In this document: one piece after another, positions 1 through 12,780 of the stretch
Layout of the letters: the number at the start of each line of letters is the position of its first letter
How positions within the stretch are numbered: the stretch's first letter is position 1
NCBI GenBank assembly: GCA_022494885.1
Contig: JAGVSM010004544.1
Location: 90,048 to 154,047 of the forward strand
Reading direction: 5' to 3'
DNA: 64,000 nt
Source: Micrasema longulum
Lineage: Eukaryota; Arthropoda; Insecta; Trichoptera; Brachycentridae
Translations under genes and position numbers: made by a program
Notes under the pieces: generated by a model
Databases searched by the model: none
The model's input: only the letters and a program-made list of their open reading frames with translations
Told to the model about the DNA's origin: nothing

Positions 1-1651
1 AATCAAGCTATATTTTAAGGACCATGGTATCCAGATAGAAATGCATACTGAGAAACAAGCTTATACCACAGTAAAGATGGATTTCAATTATCTACTCATT
101 AGACACTAATTAAAAACATTTATTCAATATATATATGATCTGGATACATTGAAAAATCATTAAAATCATTTGTTAGCCATCGGAAAATAAGTGATTAGCA
201 ATCAATTTACCACAAATTATCAATCAGTAATTATCATATGAAAATTATACTGTACAAGTAATTTGTAATCATTATTTACTGGTACTAAACGGGCAATATT
301 TTACTATGGAAAAGCAACAGTCCTCTCCCATATAGAGATGTATGCATTTGTAAAAGGAAAGGCCTTGGATCTCTTTGTAGTAGTTCATTCTACCAATCTA
401 CAGGGTCTGGTACATTAATAGATAACCTATCATATTTACTTATTTAGTATACAAGTCGCATTTAATGGTGATCAGGCGTTTATTTATTTGCATACTTAAA
501 CAGAAATACAACAAAATATATACAATATCAGTCAAATATAGCTTTAGAAAGTGCTCCTTGGTCAATAAATAAAGTTGTAAAACCAAACCAAGATGTTTGA
601 TCGATATTTTAATACGCTGTTAAAATTGTGTCTCATTTATGAAATGGCGTCTATAACCACCGGTCCAAAATACATTTGTAGTGAAAAGACAGCTGTGGCG
701 TACGTGAAACTGAAGTAACTATATGGTAGGAGGATATATTGCGACTATAAAAAAACAGTCGACAACAAAAGTGTCCTAGTATGTCAGTCAAATAAGATTT
801 ATTTCAAACCATAAATTTACAGTCCTATCATAAGTGAATTAAACAATGTTTTGACTGTTCTGGATTTCCTCCTTTTTTTGTTGATAAGGGAATATGGAAG
901 TCTAGGCATTTACAGGGCTTATGATCTGTCATTGGCTGGTTTAAGTGGACACTTTACACACTGTGTAACATTCACCATTCTGCCTGCAAACATTTGGACA
1001 TACTCAAAACATTGTTGAATTTACTAACTGGTAAAAGAAGAAGTATAAAAATTGGAAAATTGTTTTCAGGCGTTGCCTAGTAGGTGAATTGGTTCAGCCG
1101 AATGAATCTCACCCACGTGATAAAGTTTTCAGCTCTTTTACGTCACAAACGTCAATGGAAGAGTTGAGGAAATGCGGATGTTAAAACACAGGGAGAATGT
1201 ACATATTTTTAAACCTGGAAAAAAGGCTTTAACTTTTTCAGCAATTAATATAAAGAAAGTCAATGTCGCATTTTTTGTACATCCGTCGTTATTCTACGAT
1301 CCTGACAAAATATTTACCAATTAAAAGTTACACAATCCTTTATGTTTATCCGAAAGGTTTTTACACGTTTTCATGACACAAGTAGTCATTTTTGTTTCGA
1401 TTTTAAACGTCACGCCTGGCTGGCAGTCGAAGAATGACTAAATACGAGTTGGGCATGACTGAGCGTTTGGGCATGAGTTAAGTGTCATAATTTTTTAGGG
1501 CTCAGGGCATGTTTATTTATTAGTCAATGCTTGTAAGGCAATGCTTAAAAACAAGTTTTTATTTTTACAGTCCTTAGACCAGGTGGTCTGTCCAGAGGAT
1601 ATATCAATAACTGGATAGAGTCGTGTTGACAATAATTGTTTTTTTTTCTAG
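1..1651. other. Rac1 intron (3' part), repeat-bearing
   Basis: This is the intron before the penultimate Rac1 coding exon, ending in a pyrimidine tract and a TAG acceptor at 1649-1651. The first 21 bases match the inner end of the terminal repeat of the element at 54539-55083, so the window opens at the edge of another copy. A family D repeat lies at about 880-1320. No coding exon is visible in the rest. Confidence 0.7.
880..1320 (+). repeat. Family D repeat, rearranged copy in Rac1 intron
   Basis: The block starts with the arm GGAATATGGAAGTCTAGGCA and continues through TTACACACTGTGTAACATTC. Its interior is then inverted relative to the complete foldback copy at 32304-32715: the TTTTCAGGCGTTGCCTAGTA stretch reads in the opposite sense. 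The right part, from about 1208, is shared with 26860-26960. It is not a gene and looks like a non-autonomous DNA element. Confidence 0.75.
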
Positions 1652-1948
<297 letters not shown>

Positions 1949-1955
1949 TAAAAAG

Positions 1956-2045
1956 TTGGTTGTGGTCCCGTGGTAGTATTGTGGACTCACGGGTCAAAAG
2001 TCCGAGGTTCAAATCCCACTCTACCACAACTCGATTTCCTTTTCT
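1956..2045 (+). repeat. SINE family A fragment (tRNA-related head)
   Basis: The head TTGGTTGTGGTCCCGTGG is followed by a B-box-like GGTTCAAATCC and then CACTCTACCACAACT. The same head occurs at 21517, 49155 and 57481, with a headless copy at 31463. The 3' body is missing here. It is not a functional tRNA because the arms do not fold into a cloverleaf. Confidence 0.75.
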
Positions 2046-3457
2046 CCAGCACAATTTTTTTTTTCAAAATATAAAAAATGTACAAAACATAATTGTATTG
2101 AGTTAGCAAACTCATTCTGGGACAGTCGCAATTAAAAAGATTATCAGATATAAAGATTTATAGTTATACATATTGAAAACAAAAATGGACAAATCTCAGA
2201 GACTTTTTTTTAAAACAAATTAAAATATATTATTTAACATTAGCTTGCATAAGTCAAGGGTCAGCGAGAAATAGCTTAAGGAAATGATTTTTTTTATGTA
2301 ATTTGATTATTATTGGTAGACTGATAAGAAATTGATTTAAAGTGAATAGGCAGAAGGTTATATTGAGTAGAACCAATGTAAAGGATGACCTCAATCCGAA
2401 TTTAGAGGAGTGTACTGGGGGTAAATGGATACACTTATGAGGTCGTGTACGATGGTTATGTACATCTCTGGTGAATTTAAGTGTTAAATTAAAGTCTAAT
2501 TTATGTTGCAATATTTGTTAAAAAGTGTTTGTTATTTCATATATAGGTAAAATACTAAATGGTATTATATTTGCAGTAGAATATATTTATTTTACGTGTT
2601 TATCTATTGAAAACGAAATACATTTCTTATTGCCCTTTTTTGTATAACCTGTATTTCCGCAATCCTCTTTAGTAAGTTATTTACGACTTTTAGGAAATTT
2701 GTATTTTTTATTTATTTAAGAAGGTAAACACGAACAGATACACAAAATTTATTTAATAATCCAAAAATTTAAATATTTGAGTTAATAATAAGAACCCAAG
2801 TATTTATCTTTTTCCAAAATTAGGTGTTGTTATTGTTAAACCTTACGAGTTCATCAAAATGAAGATTAAATAGAATACGTAATGAAATGAAAGGCATAAA
2901 TTTAATTGTTTTTAATGCTTTTTTGTTCGCTGTTATGTGATACATAAAACTTATATGTAACAGTTTTTTAATGTACGCTATGCGAACTTTAACTAACTAA
3001 CTATAAAGTAGTTCAATATGTAAGGTCACGCGGCTGAGTCACTAGCCGTAAGATGCACCCGAGTACAGCGGTACATTATCTGAAACATTCCGACCGCAGG
3101 TTTCGGCTGAGCCGAAGTTTTGAATAATTTTAATTAATTTTTGTCCGAAACTGAAACCGCGTTCGAAACTAATTTTATTGGCCGAAGCAGAAACCGAAAC
3201 TGATTTTTTTCACTTATTAGATTGGGCCTTCTTGTCAACTTTAATCAGCCATCAGGGCCTTACTGTGTTTTACAATCACAACTTTTAGATGTACACCGGA
3301 ACTTTTTTTACACAGTTTCGAAACAACATGGTACAAAAATTTTAATTAAAAAAAATATTAATTTAACAATGGGTAATAGTAATAAAATTCGTTACACTCT
3401 TCGTTTTGGAAATTCCCCGCATCACTCTTTTACTTACTAGGCGTGTAATATATCGTT

Positions 3458-3811
3458 GGGTAATTACTACAACCAGGTAACTTAAAAATCAGCATTTTTG
3501 AGTTAACCACTAAAAATGCATTTTTGCATCCTCCATGAATGCCACATAAATAAATACTAAATAAACAAGTCGTGCATTAAAATCATCGTAATATTATTTG
3601 AATGTACAACAACTTGTCTATTTGTAGCATTCATGGCATCACAACTTGTCTATTTGTAGCATTCGTGGCATCACAACTTGTCTATTTGTAGCATTCATGG
3701 CATCACAACTTGTCTATTTGTAGCATTCATGGAGGAAGATACAAAGATATGTTTTAGTGGTTGACTCAAAAATTCCGATTTTTTTAGTTCCGTATTTGCA
3801 GTAATTACCCC
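3458..3811. mobile_element. Inverted-repeat MITE, family E, with a 32-bp tandem core
   Basis: The left end GGGTAATTACTACAAC and the right end GCAGTAATTACCCC are inverted repeats. The arms continue inward through ATCAGCATTTTTGAGTTAAC and its complement, giving a palindrome of about 90 bp per arm. A related, smaller copy lies at 54346-54512. There is no coding capacity. The core holds four tandem copies of a 32-bp unit. Confidence 0.8.
3609..3736. repeat. 4 x 32-bp tandem repeat
   Basis: The unit beginning ACAACTTGTCTATTTGTAGC starts at 3609, 3641, 3673 and 3705, an exact 32-bp period with very few substitutions (one CATTCGTGG for CATTCATGG). It lies inside the family E element; the other copy, at 54346, has only one equivalent unit. 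Confidence 0.95.
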
Positions 3812-3994
3812 ATGATATAATAATCTTTTTTTACGATTTTAAAAAATTAATTTATTGTCATGTTAAATTTTTAAATAAAATTAAGGTACAAATATATAGT
3901 AAACAATTTTGTTTTTTAAAAATCCTGAATTGATTTTAATGCAAGGAAACCTATCCACCAATTTTTTTTAGTACAGGTACTTTTTTTTACTCTT

Positions 3995-4050
3995 TCGCTT
4001 GCTGACAAGCCTCTTAAATAGAGGCTTAGCGTATTACTCTTTTAAAATAA
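3995..4050 (+). repeat. SINE family C tail fragment
   Basis: GCTGACAAGCCTCTTAAATA followed by GAGGCTTAGCG is the conserved 3' part of the tRNA-related repeat seen at 20441-20613 and 29805-30006. The head is absent here. Confidence 0.65.
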
Positions 4051-4291
4051 CCTCTAATCACTCTCGTTTGATTGTATTCTTAGAAAAAAATGTTTCCCAA
4101 ATAGGCAAATGAATGCCTGTTCTAAGGGCGAAATTATTTTTTATTAAAATTAACAGTTGAAATATTTCATAACAAATCATGTTAAATAAATTGAAAACTA
4201 GGATCCAAACCATCCGTGCGCTCTGTAGCTGTAAGGTATGTTGCGATGTTTATTGTACAATGTAAGTTTATATTTCTGAATAATATTCCAG

Positions 4292-4447
4292 GGTTTGTCA
4301 ATGGCAAAGGAGATCGGAGCAGTGAAGTACCTGGAGTGCTCAGCGCTGACACAGAAGGGGCTGAAGACAGTATTCGACGAGGCCATCCGCGCCGTCCTGT
4401 GCCCCGTACTCCTGATCAAACCAAAACGGAAGTGTGTGCTACTGTAG
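4292..4447 (+). CDS. Rac1: Rac1 GTPase, terminal coding exon
   Basis: The exon encodes 51 residues (about 142-192) and a TAG stop at 4445-4447. It contains the nucleotide-binding G5 motif ECSAL, which follows KEIGAVKY. The C-terminus ends CVLL, a CaaX box with terminal leucine, which in the family directs geranylgeranylation and membrane anchoring. The total length implied by the exon positions is 192, the usual Rac length. The acceptor is TTCCAG at 4286-4291 and the exon starts in phase 0, matching the donor at 1786. The tail before the CaaX box reads [11 protein letters not shown], so it has one short basic stretch rather than the proline plus long lysine/arginine run of vertebrate Rac1. 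This is the variable region of the family and may tune membrane choice. Confidence 0.95.
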   Translation, partial: GLSMAKEIGAVKYLECSALTQKGLKTVFDEAIRAVLCPVLLIKPKRKCVLL

Positions 4448-7400
4448 TGTACACGTGTGAGTATATCTTAGCAATATTATGTTAGTTTCATTCACCGTGT
4501 CAACATATCGTCGCTTAGCTAATAATACCCCCTAAGTCATTTTTGTAATTTTTACAGGACGACAAAAACTGCCTATTTTTTTAAATTGAATAGGAATATT
4601 AGACTTCATTTTTTAATCGGCGACATTTTATGGATAAACATTTCATTTCAATACATTTAAAGGCATACTTAAGTTTATCTTTCAATAAAATGAACAGTTT
4701 TTTCGTTTGCTAAAGTTCGTTGTTAGTTAAAGGACGATATATAAAAACTATTAATATTTTACTTTTTCAATCGCCTAAGTAGGTCTCTTTAAGACTAGTA
4801 AATTTATATGACATTATTAATATAAATATTATCAAATTTCAAATTTGAAAGCCAAGTTTTAGTTGGTTTTCAGAACATCAGGTAAATATTTTTAATTTAG
4901 GACAGACATATAATAAAATCCTGTTTGCAAAACTGTAATTAAGCCAAGAAATTTTCTTGATGTTTCATATCAAAATTATTAACTAACTTATCAAGAAATA
5001 TCAACAAAAAAACGTCAATATGTATATTTATATTCATTACCCAAATTGTGAATATGCACTATAGGACAGTTTGCACGGATTGTCCTCTGGTTAGGTTACT
5101 CTTCATCTAACATGGCTCAGCCTGTTCTAAGGTAGATATATTTGAGGAGTTTATGGCAATCAAAATTCAGAATGAATATATAATGTATTAGACCATGTTT
5201 TGTATACATAAAAATAATTCTGATTTTTTAATATCGTTTCAGAAATCCAAGTAAAGCTGCCTCTGCTATGGATTATAACAATATTACATTACTGCGATGT
5301 ACCATCGGTCCACCTAACCTACACTAACTGAACACTTTGTGTGAATGTGTGCGTGCGCTGTGTTGAAGAGAACGCGATGAATCTAATTCTGCCATCTTCA
5401 CAGCTACAAATCTTCATTACTACTTGTCCTAAAGAGACAGATGTTTCTCCACATGACATACCATTTAGAATTATGTGTCCAAGATCAGACGGTAATATCC
5501 GATTGTTATATTTTAAAATAAACAAATTGAACATTCAGTAATAAGCACAAAGTTGTGTTAACACAAGAGTATTTATAAATCTTTAAAAATTGAATCCGTT
5601 CACCAATTGTGACTGCAAGATAAGTCAACTTAAAGCCAGTGTGTAACATTCACAAGGTAAACTTTTTACTTGTTTATTTCACCAGTTAATTATTTAAAAA
5701 TTTGTATCAAATAACCAGTAAAATAATACGTATGACAATTTGTGTCAGAGTTATCGATGGCAACTACGTAAAACACCTATGCATATGTTCAAAATACCAC
5801 CTTTTCAGGACAGCCAATTAAAATTGTTGTTTATGTACATAACTTTTTAATGTCATAATATAAAAGTTAATGTTTTCAACATACAATAGTTTTCATATAG
5901 CTGCCATCGTTGTGTTCCCTGTTGCAATTTTAACAATTGGTGGAATTATAATCATAGCATTTTTATGATTCACATTTTATTTTAAAATTGGTTTTGAGTT
6001 TAATTTTTCAATTATTTTTCTAACCGTACTTCCATTTGTGCAGATATATTGATAACTTCCGCCCATAGATTGTGACACCATTCTTATCGCATGTAAAATG
6101 TATGCTCTTGTCTTGTGAAATACTGCACTAAAGGCCCGACGTCCTTGTATTTAGTGTTTTTTATTTCATTAAATATTGCGTAAAAAAATTCAATCTTTGT
6201 CATTCTATCTGCCTGAATATGCAATAACATTGTATCAAAGAAACATAAATACCACTCCTGCGTATGCAGATCTCCGCATTCTATATGCGTAATGTTTTTA
6301 GTAAAACTTCATTTCAAAATAAATAATGGTAAAATAATTTTCCTAACCACAGATCTTAGTTTGCGAAATTGAATATGTACATCACAGATGTTTATTCTAG
6401 TCTGTAAAAAATAATGAAAAAGCAATTAGTGCATTTATCGCATACGCTTAAGACTGTGCCAAACTTTTTATTGCACAATGCGAAAAGGTAATGTGCTAAT
6501 TAATTTTGTGCTGAAATTACTGAATGTTACAATTATTATAATAAGCGAAACATGTATAAATATTACTTTACCTTGCCAATATCTTCAGAAAAAAAATTCA
6601 TTCAACATGGCTTGAAAAATCGAGCAAAATTTATATTTATTAAAGGAATACATATTTGTGCTTTATTTTTTATTTGCGAGATATTTTTACCAACACGTGA
6701 AATCGTAATAATTCTGAAAGGACAGTATTCGCACAATATGTTTATTATGATTTCATTAGTAATAAATTATCTCTATCGTTTAATTATGAGGTTATCACAA
6801 GATCTCTTGTTATGTAATTGATCCATTATGATAGTATGTTCATGTATTTTTAATTACAAATATAATATGCAGTGATGAAACGGTGATCATAAATCATAGC
6901 GATTGATATTGCAATCACTATTATTTGTGCAGTTTAAAAAATCTTTTAATTTCGGTCTGTTTTATCTAAGAGATTTTTTCGAAACATGTAGTTTTTTTTG
7001 TGCATCAGTTTTTCAAAATATCCAGCCGAAATATGATAGATTCTTTAGTTTTTAAACTTACGACAAAATCTTGTAAAAAAACCATTATATTTATTTTGAT
7101 AAGGCAGATTTCAATTACATTATTATTACACGCATTTCCAATTTCATTTTTATTTACAGTTTTTTCACTGTATGTATTATTACTTAAGCTACATTTTTGC
7201 AGTGTATACATTATTAAGTATCCTTTTCTTTCATTTCTATTTCATTGCCAATAATTGTGAAACCATAAATCGTTTCATCACTCTTCAATAGTTAAGTTTT
7301 ATAACTTAAGTTTATTATCAATACTTATTTAACCATGCTAACTTTATATTTTCTTACAAATTAGCTTAAAATATCTTTTTTTAGTGTAATATTTGTACAG

Positions 7401-9654
7401 ATTAAATATAATAATTTTGCTTAAAATATTTTTACAGATATATTTGTTTCTATGTACATGTTATAGATTATTGTTAACAATCCGAGAATATTATTAAACA
7501 ATTTGCAAAATGCTATACAGATGCGTAAAATAAAAACAATCTGTTTTCTAAATAGGTAGGTACGGAATTAAAAAAAATTGTGACAGTGATTTTAAAATTG
7601 TATCTATTCCAGTTTTAAGTATCATAGAAACAACACTATCTTTTGGATGTTTGCATTGTGAAAATCACCGTTGCAGTCAAGTATTTTGATTGTCTTTTGT
7701 TCGTGTTTTTTATTAATATCTATACTAATAAAACAAATGAATTATAAGATATGCATAATATTTTTGAAGGTATTTCTGTATTTTTACCAAATAGTTTTTT
7801 ACAGAATTTTTTCAAAAATATTCTCTGTTTTAATGATTGTTTTCAATTCTGTATAATATGTATGCTATTATTTCGTATGAATCCAGGGCCGAGTTCTTTA
7901 TTGTGGCTTTGTATTTTTAATACCTATTTTATCAGCGTACAATTTGCACTGCTGTTGGAACAACCGAGCACTCGGCCTTTGAAATGTTACGCCATATTTT
8001 TTAAGCTTGTCAATTGCCAACTGATTTCCAATTAAAGTAGAAATTTTAAATCAAAATAGATCTTTACTACTGTAGTAACCCTACACTCATAAGAAATTAC
8101 CCAAATATTGTGTAATTTTATATTTTCCTTATTAAAAATTTCATTTGTTGTTTTAAACACATCCATATCTAGGAATTAACTGTATTAAATAGATTTTCTC
8201 ATATAACTACGTACATAGTATTTTTTTCAGTACTGCATTTTAGACAAATTAGTATAAAAATATACCAAATTTCTCCATATTTTCCTAATTGTTGTATAAA
8301 ATATTTTACGGTTACTTAAATTCACATTACACCAGAATAGATAATGAGGGAGCTTAGTGCCACGGGAAATTGGATATAAAAAATGTTTCCTTATGCGCGG
8401 TAAAAATTAAAGCATTTAATAGTGCAGGGAAGTTTCTCAAAAATGTGTGAAAAAATATACTACTTTAAACAACGTCACTAGTTCTGCTAAATCAACCAAT
8501 GATAGATTTCCTATTACCAGGAAGCCAATCCACCAATCAATTGAAGAGTAATACAAAACTTTAAAAAATCATAGCGCTAAAAATACGATACACAAAAATA
8601 CTTGAACTTCCTCATTCGTAAAAAATTATCAAGATAAGCAGAAATTATTTTAAAGTGGTTGCAGAATCCCTTACTTGAAATTCATAACTGCCATCTTGTG
8701 TGCCTTTGTATAATCAACCACCATCGATAGTGTAAATCTTTCATAAAATTAATTTAATTGATTTTAACACAATTGGATTACGTAAATTATTAATTGAAAA
8801 TATTTGCTAAAAGAGCTTCGGTATGTGTATGAAATAGTTACTATTCGTCCTAATCTACTTTTAATTGACATTTAACTTTTGGATCACTGTTCAATCTTTG
8901 TATTCGTCGTAATATTTTTATTCAAACCATACAAAAGGGAAACACAAAAAGTAAAATTATACCTTAGGCTTACCACAGTCAAATTCAATACTAACTTGTT
9001 CAAACATTTACATTCTACTTCAGCGCCCACAATGGTTCAAAGGCGCATTAGTTAGAATCATATATGTGTTATGCCCGATTGAAATTGATTCTGGGATGTC
9101 AGTTACTTGAAAATGTTATGGATATTTTTTAGCGCTAACTTAATTTAATATACGCACATTGTGTTGTCAATTACGATAAAGACTTTTTCTTGTGAAATGT
9201 TTTTATTTCACGTTTGATTCACAATGGCTTCTAATGTTAATGTGATACACATTTTTTTAATCACTCTAAAACAAATTTTGACTAAGCCTCTCTTTTTGCT
9301 TTTAAATAAATTATTGATTATGCTTTGGAATAAACCAAAAAAGTTTGGACAAATTATCTTCTATACTAAATTCCTAAAGTTAATAAAGAAAGTAATCTGT
9401 TTGTGATATTTAACCCCGTCAAAAAAATATTTAAAGCATTAATTTCATTTCCACTTTCCTGTTAATTCTCTGCACATTTTAATTGAACTATTATGTGTAT
9501 ATTTACAGCAATAAGCTTGTTTTTTTAACATATGTAAATACATATTATGTTTGATAAATACACATAATTTAATGTTTTCAAATACGAATAATAAAATCTG
9601 CAATTTTTACAACGTCTTGTGTAAATGAATTTCTATCCATAAAATATAAATGGG
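4448..9654 (+). other. Gene-free AT-rich DNA downstream of Rac1 (possible long 3' UTR)
   Basis: No ORF resembles a known protein; the longest frames are AT-driven. Apart from the family J repeat at about 8335-8540 it has fewer recognisable repeats than the rest of the window. AATAAA-like words are frequent, so the end of the Rac1 transcript cannot be fixed from sequence. Confidence 0.5.
8335..8540 (+). repeat. Family J repeat
   Basis: GGATATAAAAAATGTTT, AAAGCATTTAAT, ACTACTTTAAA and ATCAACCAATGATAGA occur here in the same order as in the reverse complement of about 53775-53985. It is a diverged dispersed repeat without an ORF. Confidence 0.6.
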
Positions 9655-10115
9655 TCTTCTTCTTCTTGCGGTGCCTTGTCAGGTCCCGCCGATGTTGGCG
9701 ATCACTGCAGCGAAAGAATCTCGGTGCTGCGTTACTCTTGTATTCCGCAGCTAGGACAACTGCTTATTGGATGTACTCGCCATAGTGATTCCTGGGAAAA
9801 GATGACCAGAGTGGTTTCTGTTGCCTTCTCTGTTGGATTTTTCTGTCGGGGTTACCTTCTCTTAGCCGGATAGTTCTGGTTTGGAGGTGCCAGAAACTCG
9901 CCTTTCATCCTCTCGTTATCTGCTGTAACCACACAGTTATGAGTGACCCCATTGCTCGGGATTCGCGACGTGGACACTAACGAGTAGGACTAGTCAGTAG
10001 TGTTGCCGGTGGAATGCAACTAGGCGTTAGCAGCATTTTATAGAATCACACCCTCCAGCAAGATGTGACTCACTGCGACCCTACTGACAGTTTGAACCCC
10101 ATAAATGAGTAACCT
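9655..10115 (-). mobile_element. Probable 3' end of a non-LTR element, - strand
   Basis: This GC-richer island in AT-rich DNA begins TCTTCTTCTTCTTGCGGTGC. Read on the minus strand it ends in a GAA-type simple repeat, as many LINE 3' ends do. The forward frame 9676-9873 is open but resembles nothing I know. The + strand-oriented counterpart at about 51425-51702 ends in CGAAGAAGAAGAAGAG. Assignment rests on composition and the simple-repeat end only. Confidence 0.4.
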
Positions 10116-12775
10116 AACTTAAACATATTTTTTTAGTATGTATTTTTTTGCATTCTATTTCTACACTCTTTAATCTATATTTGTACTATTCTAGAAAACA
10201 CAATAGTCTTGTATGTAGGCGGGTTCTTATTACATAATCAATTTTTGATTTGCCACATGTATTTTGGTGCTACACATATAAAGTATTTATTTGTTTGTAA
10301 AATGTGAGTTTGACTTGAATGATTAAACATGCATAGAGATTGGACATTTTTCATTTTCACCATTTGATTTCTTGGAAAAGTCAACGAGATTTGTGTAATT
10401 CATGTATATTTTGTTAGAGAATCCATTGTTTTTTTTATTATATAAATTTGAGTCATAAAATAAGCATTGCAAAATGAGTGACAAATGAATAATATTTTTT
10501 AAATGACACATCCTTTTTTCGGCACTAACTTTTTGTTTGTTTCAATATACATATTCAAAAGCCAACTTCCAAATTCCATTTCTCAAATTAATGTTACGTG
10601 AATTTAAAAAAATTGTTTGACAGTTATGTTTATATTTTCATGTTTTGTAGTACATAAATATAAACATATCATTTGGGAGACTTCCCAAATATTCCTAAAT
10701 GTAGGTTTTAAAACAAAATTGGCAAACTGAGTGTTTTATATTGATACGTATAAGTGTTTTTACTACAATGTTGGATATGTTGCATTATTTTTAATTTACG
10801 CAATCATAACACAAATGAAAATAACACAAAAACGCATTTCTTCCAATAATCTAAAACATTGTTGCCTTTTATAATTGCATTTTTTATTGAATATTGTCTA
10901 TGCACATTGCAAGAAAAAATATTGCCTGTAAAATAAAGTTGTGTTCATCGGTTTAATTTATGGCAACAATGTGTCATTTTTATATATTATCTAATATTAA
11001 ATTTAAGTATAATCTGTTTTTATTTGGTTTAAATGTTGTTATAGTAAATGTATAATACTTGGATGTCTATAAAAATATCTGATCATAATATAATATAAAT
11101 ATCTTATAATCAAATACAGTTCTAATGGAACATATTTTTTCTATCAATGGATGTCAATCTTGTATAAAAATATGCTTTGTCGAAAAGAAATCTTAAAATG
11201 TTTCGAATTTATTTTTATTAAATATTGCATTTTCATTATAGCTAGAGTAAATGTTTTTGATCGGAGAAATACCCGATTGAAAAATTGATGAAAACGTCTC
11301 GAGAGATGTGTTTTTATTTTGAATGTTTACAGAGGCTTCCAGTGGTTTGTATTAAAAAGCTTCTCGAAAGCAATTATAAGAAATGGAATATATTTGACAA
11401 AATGTATGTGAATAAATTGTCTTTATGTTGGGTTTGCGAAACGCAGTTCCGATAACATAATTGTGCTTGTTTTATTATTATGTATGTTTTTTGACATATT
11501 GAGATTTGACAATTCATTTTCTAAACTTCGGATCAAAATATGTAAGTGTTCTAAAGCGCGTTTCCCGCAAACTTCACATTACGTTTGAGATTGTGAATTG
11601 TCAAATGACAAATAGTTGAGCTTTGTACATAATGAGAAATGAATAATTTTAACATAGGCTTTATATTATAATATTGTTTATTATTCACATGTCAAATAAA
11701 TTTATATTATAACGAATATTAAATAAATTTGTGTAAAAAATGTGCTTTATTGTTTCATTTACATTATTATTACCTCTACTTCGGACGTTGGTCCAATTTG
11801 CATTTTTGTGCGGCCTGCGAGCTATAATGGTATTTCCAAAAAAGGCTATCATATTTTACCTGCCCTTTAAACTGTAAAAAAGTAATTTAATATTTTAGAA
11901 TTTTCGGGCATTTGAAGGAGAGGAATCGAGACTACATAACCACAAAGTGTTATTATATAGGCAGTATGCTCTTTCGTTGGGAATAAATATAATGAACAAT
12001 GTATTGACTCCGCCAACTGTATCTCCCTCTAACTACAAAATTAACACCTGCAATTTAAAAAAATTGAATGATGTACACCAGTTCCATTTTTCTCATTCAA
12101 TTGTTGGTTATTAGAGAATAACTAATTTAAAAAAAATAAAATTCCTTTTTATGACAACAAATAAATAGATTTTACTTGCGTCCCGCTGTTCATTTTGAAT
12201 TCCTAATTTAACATAATTGCGATGGTAAATGCGCATTTTTCTAATTGTGTGCTGGTTGTGTAAATGTATAATTACCTTTCTTATCCTTTATTAGATGTAG
12301 CTGACCTAAAAGCTAATTCAGCTAATTCGTCTGGAATGTATATTTCTTTTAGATATTCCGAAGCAGTGACATACCTAAGCCCACAGAGTTTATATTCCAC
12401 CCTTTCCGCACAGAAGCTTTACTAGTAAAATACTCAAAATAAGACAATAAGAACCAAGTCAAAATAAATGTTTATATCTGATAACATGTTTTTACTTAGA
12501 TTGATAAAATTCAAAGGTTTTTTTCAACTAATTTATTTTATTTTACACAAATTAAATATAAATTCTCCCCATTATCCATCAGTTTTGAGTGGTACATAAA
12601 ATAATAAGCACAGTCCGTTCAAATCCTTAATACATTCTGCTTTAGTGTGCATAACAATAAGTTTTCACATAAATTATTCTAATGTGCCTAGTAACTAATA
12701 ACACTTCAAATTAGTATGTTTTCTTATCCACTGACAGGCTCTAGCACTGAACCATATTTAAGTAATAAAATAATA
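10116..12775. other. Intergenic, no gene seen
   Basis: AT-rich sequence with no supported gene on either strand. It ends at the target duplication of the BEL element. No repeat family recognised elsewhere in the window was identified here. Confidence 0.6.
11695..11727 (+). promoter_or_regulatory. Candidate distal poly(A) signals for Rac1
   Basis: AATAAA occurs at 11695-11700 and 11722-11727, followed by a T/GT-rich stretch (TGTGCTTTATTGTTTC). That is the layout of a cleavage site. Assignment to Rac1 is inference, because no other + strand gene lies between. Confidence 0.35.
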
Positions 12776-12780
12776 ATAGT

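Noticed and set aside
3080..3210. Telomere-like or satellite array of CCGAAAC words
   Set aside because: The words are irregularly spaced and degenerate, so no tandem period can be supported.
7000..8035. AT-rich frames of 60-94 codons after Rac1
   Set aside because: They are rich in F, I, L, S and K, match no family, and overlap on both strands. They are expected by chance at this composition.
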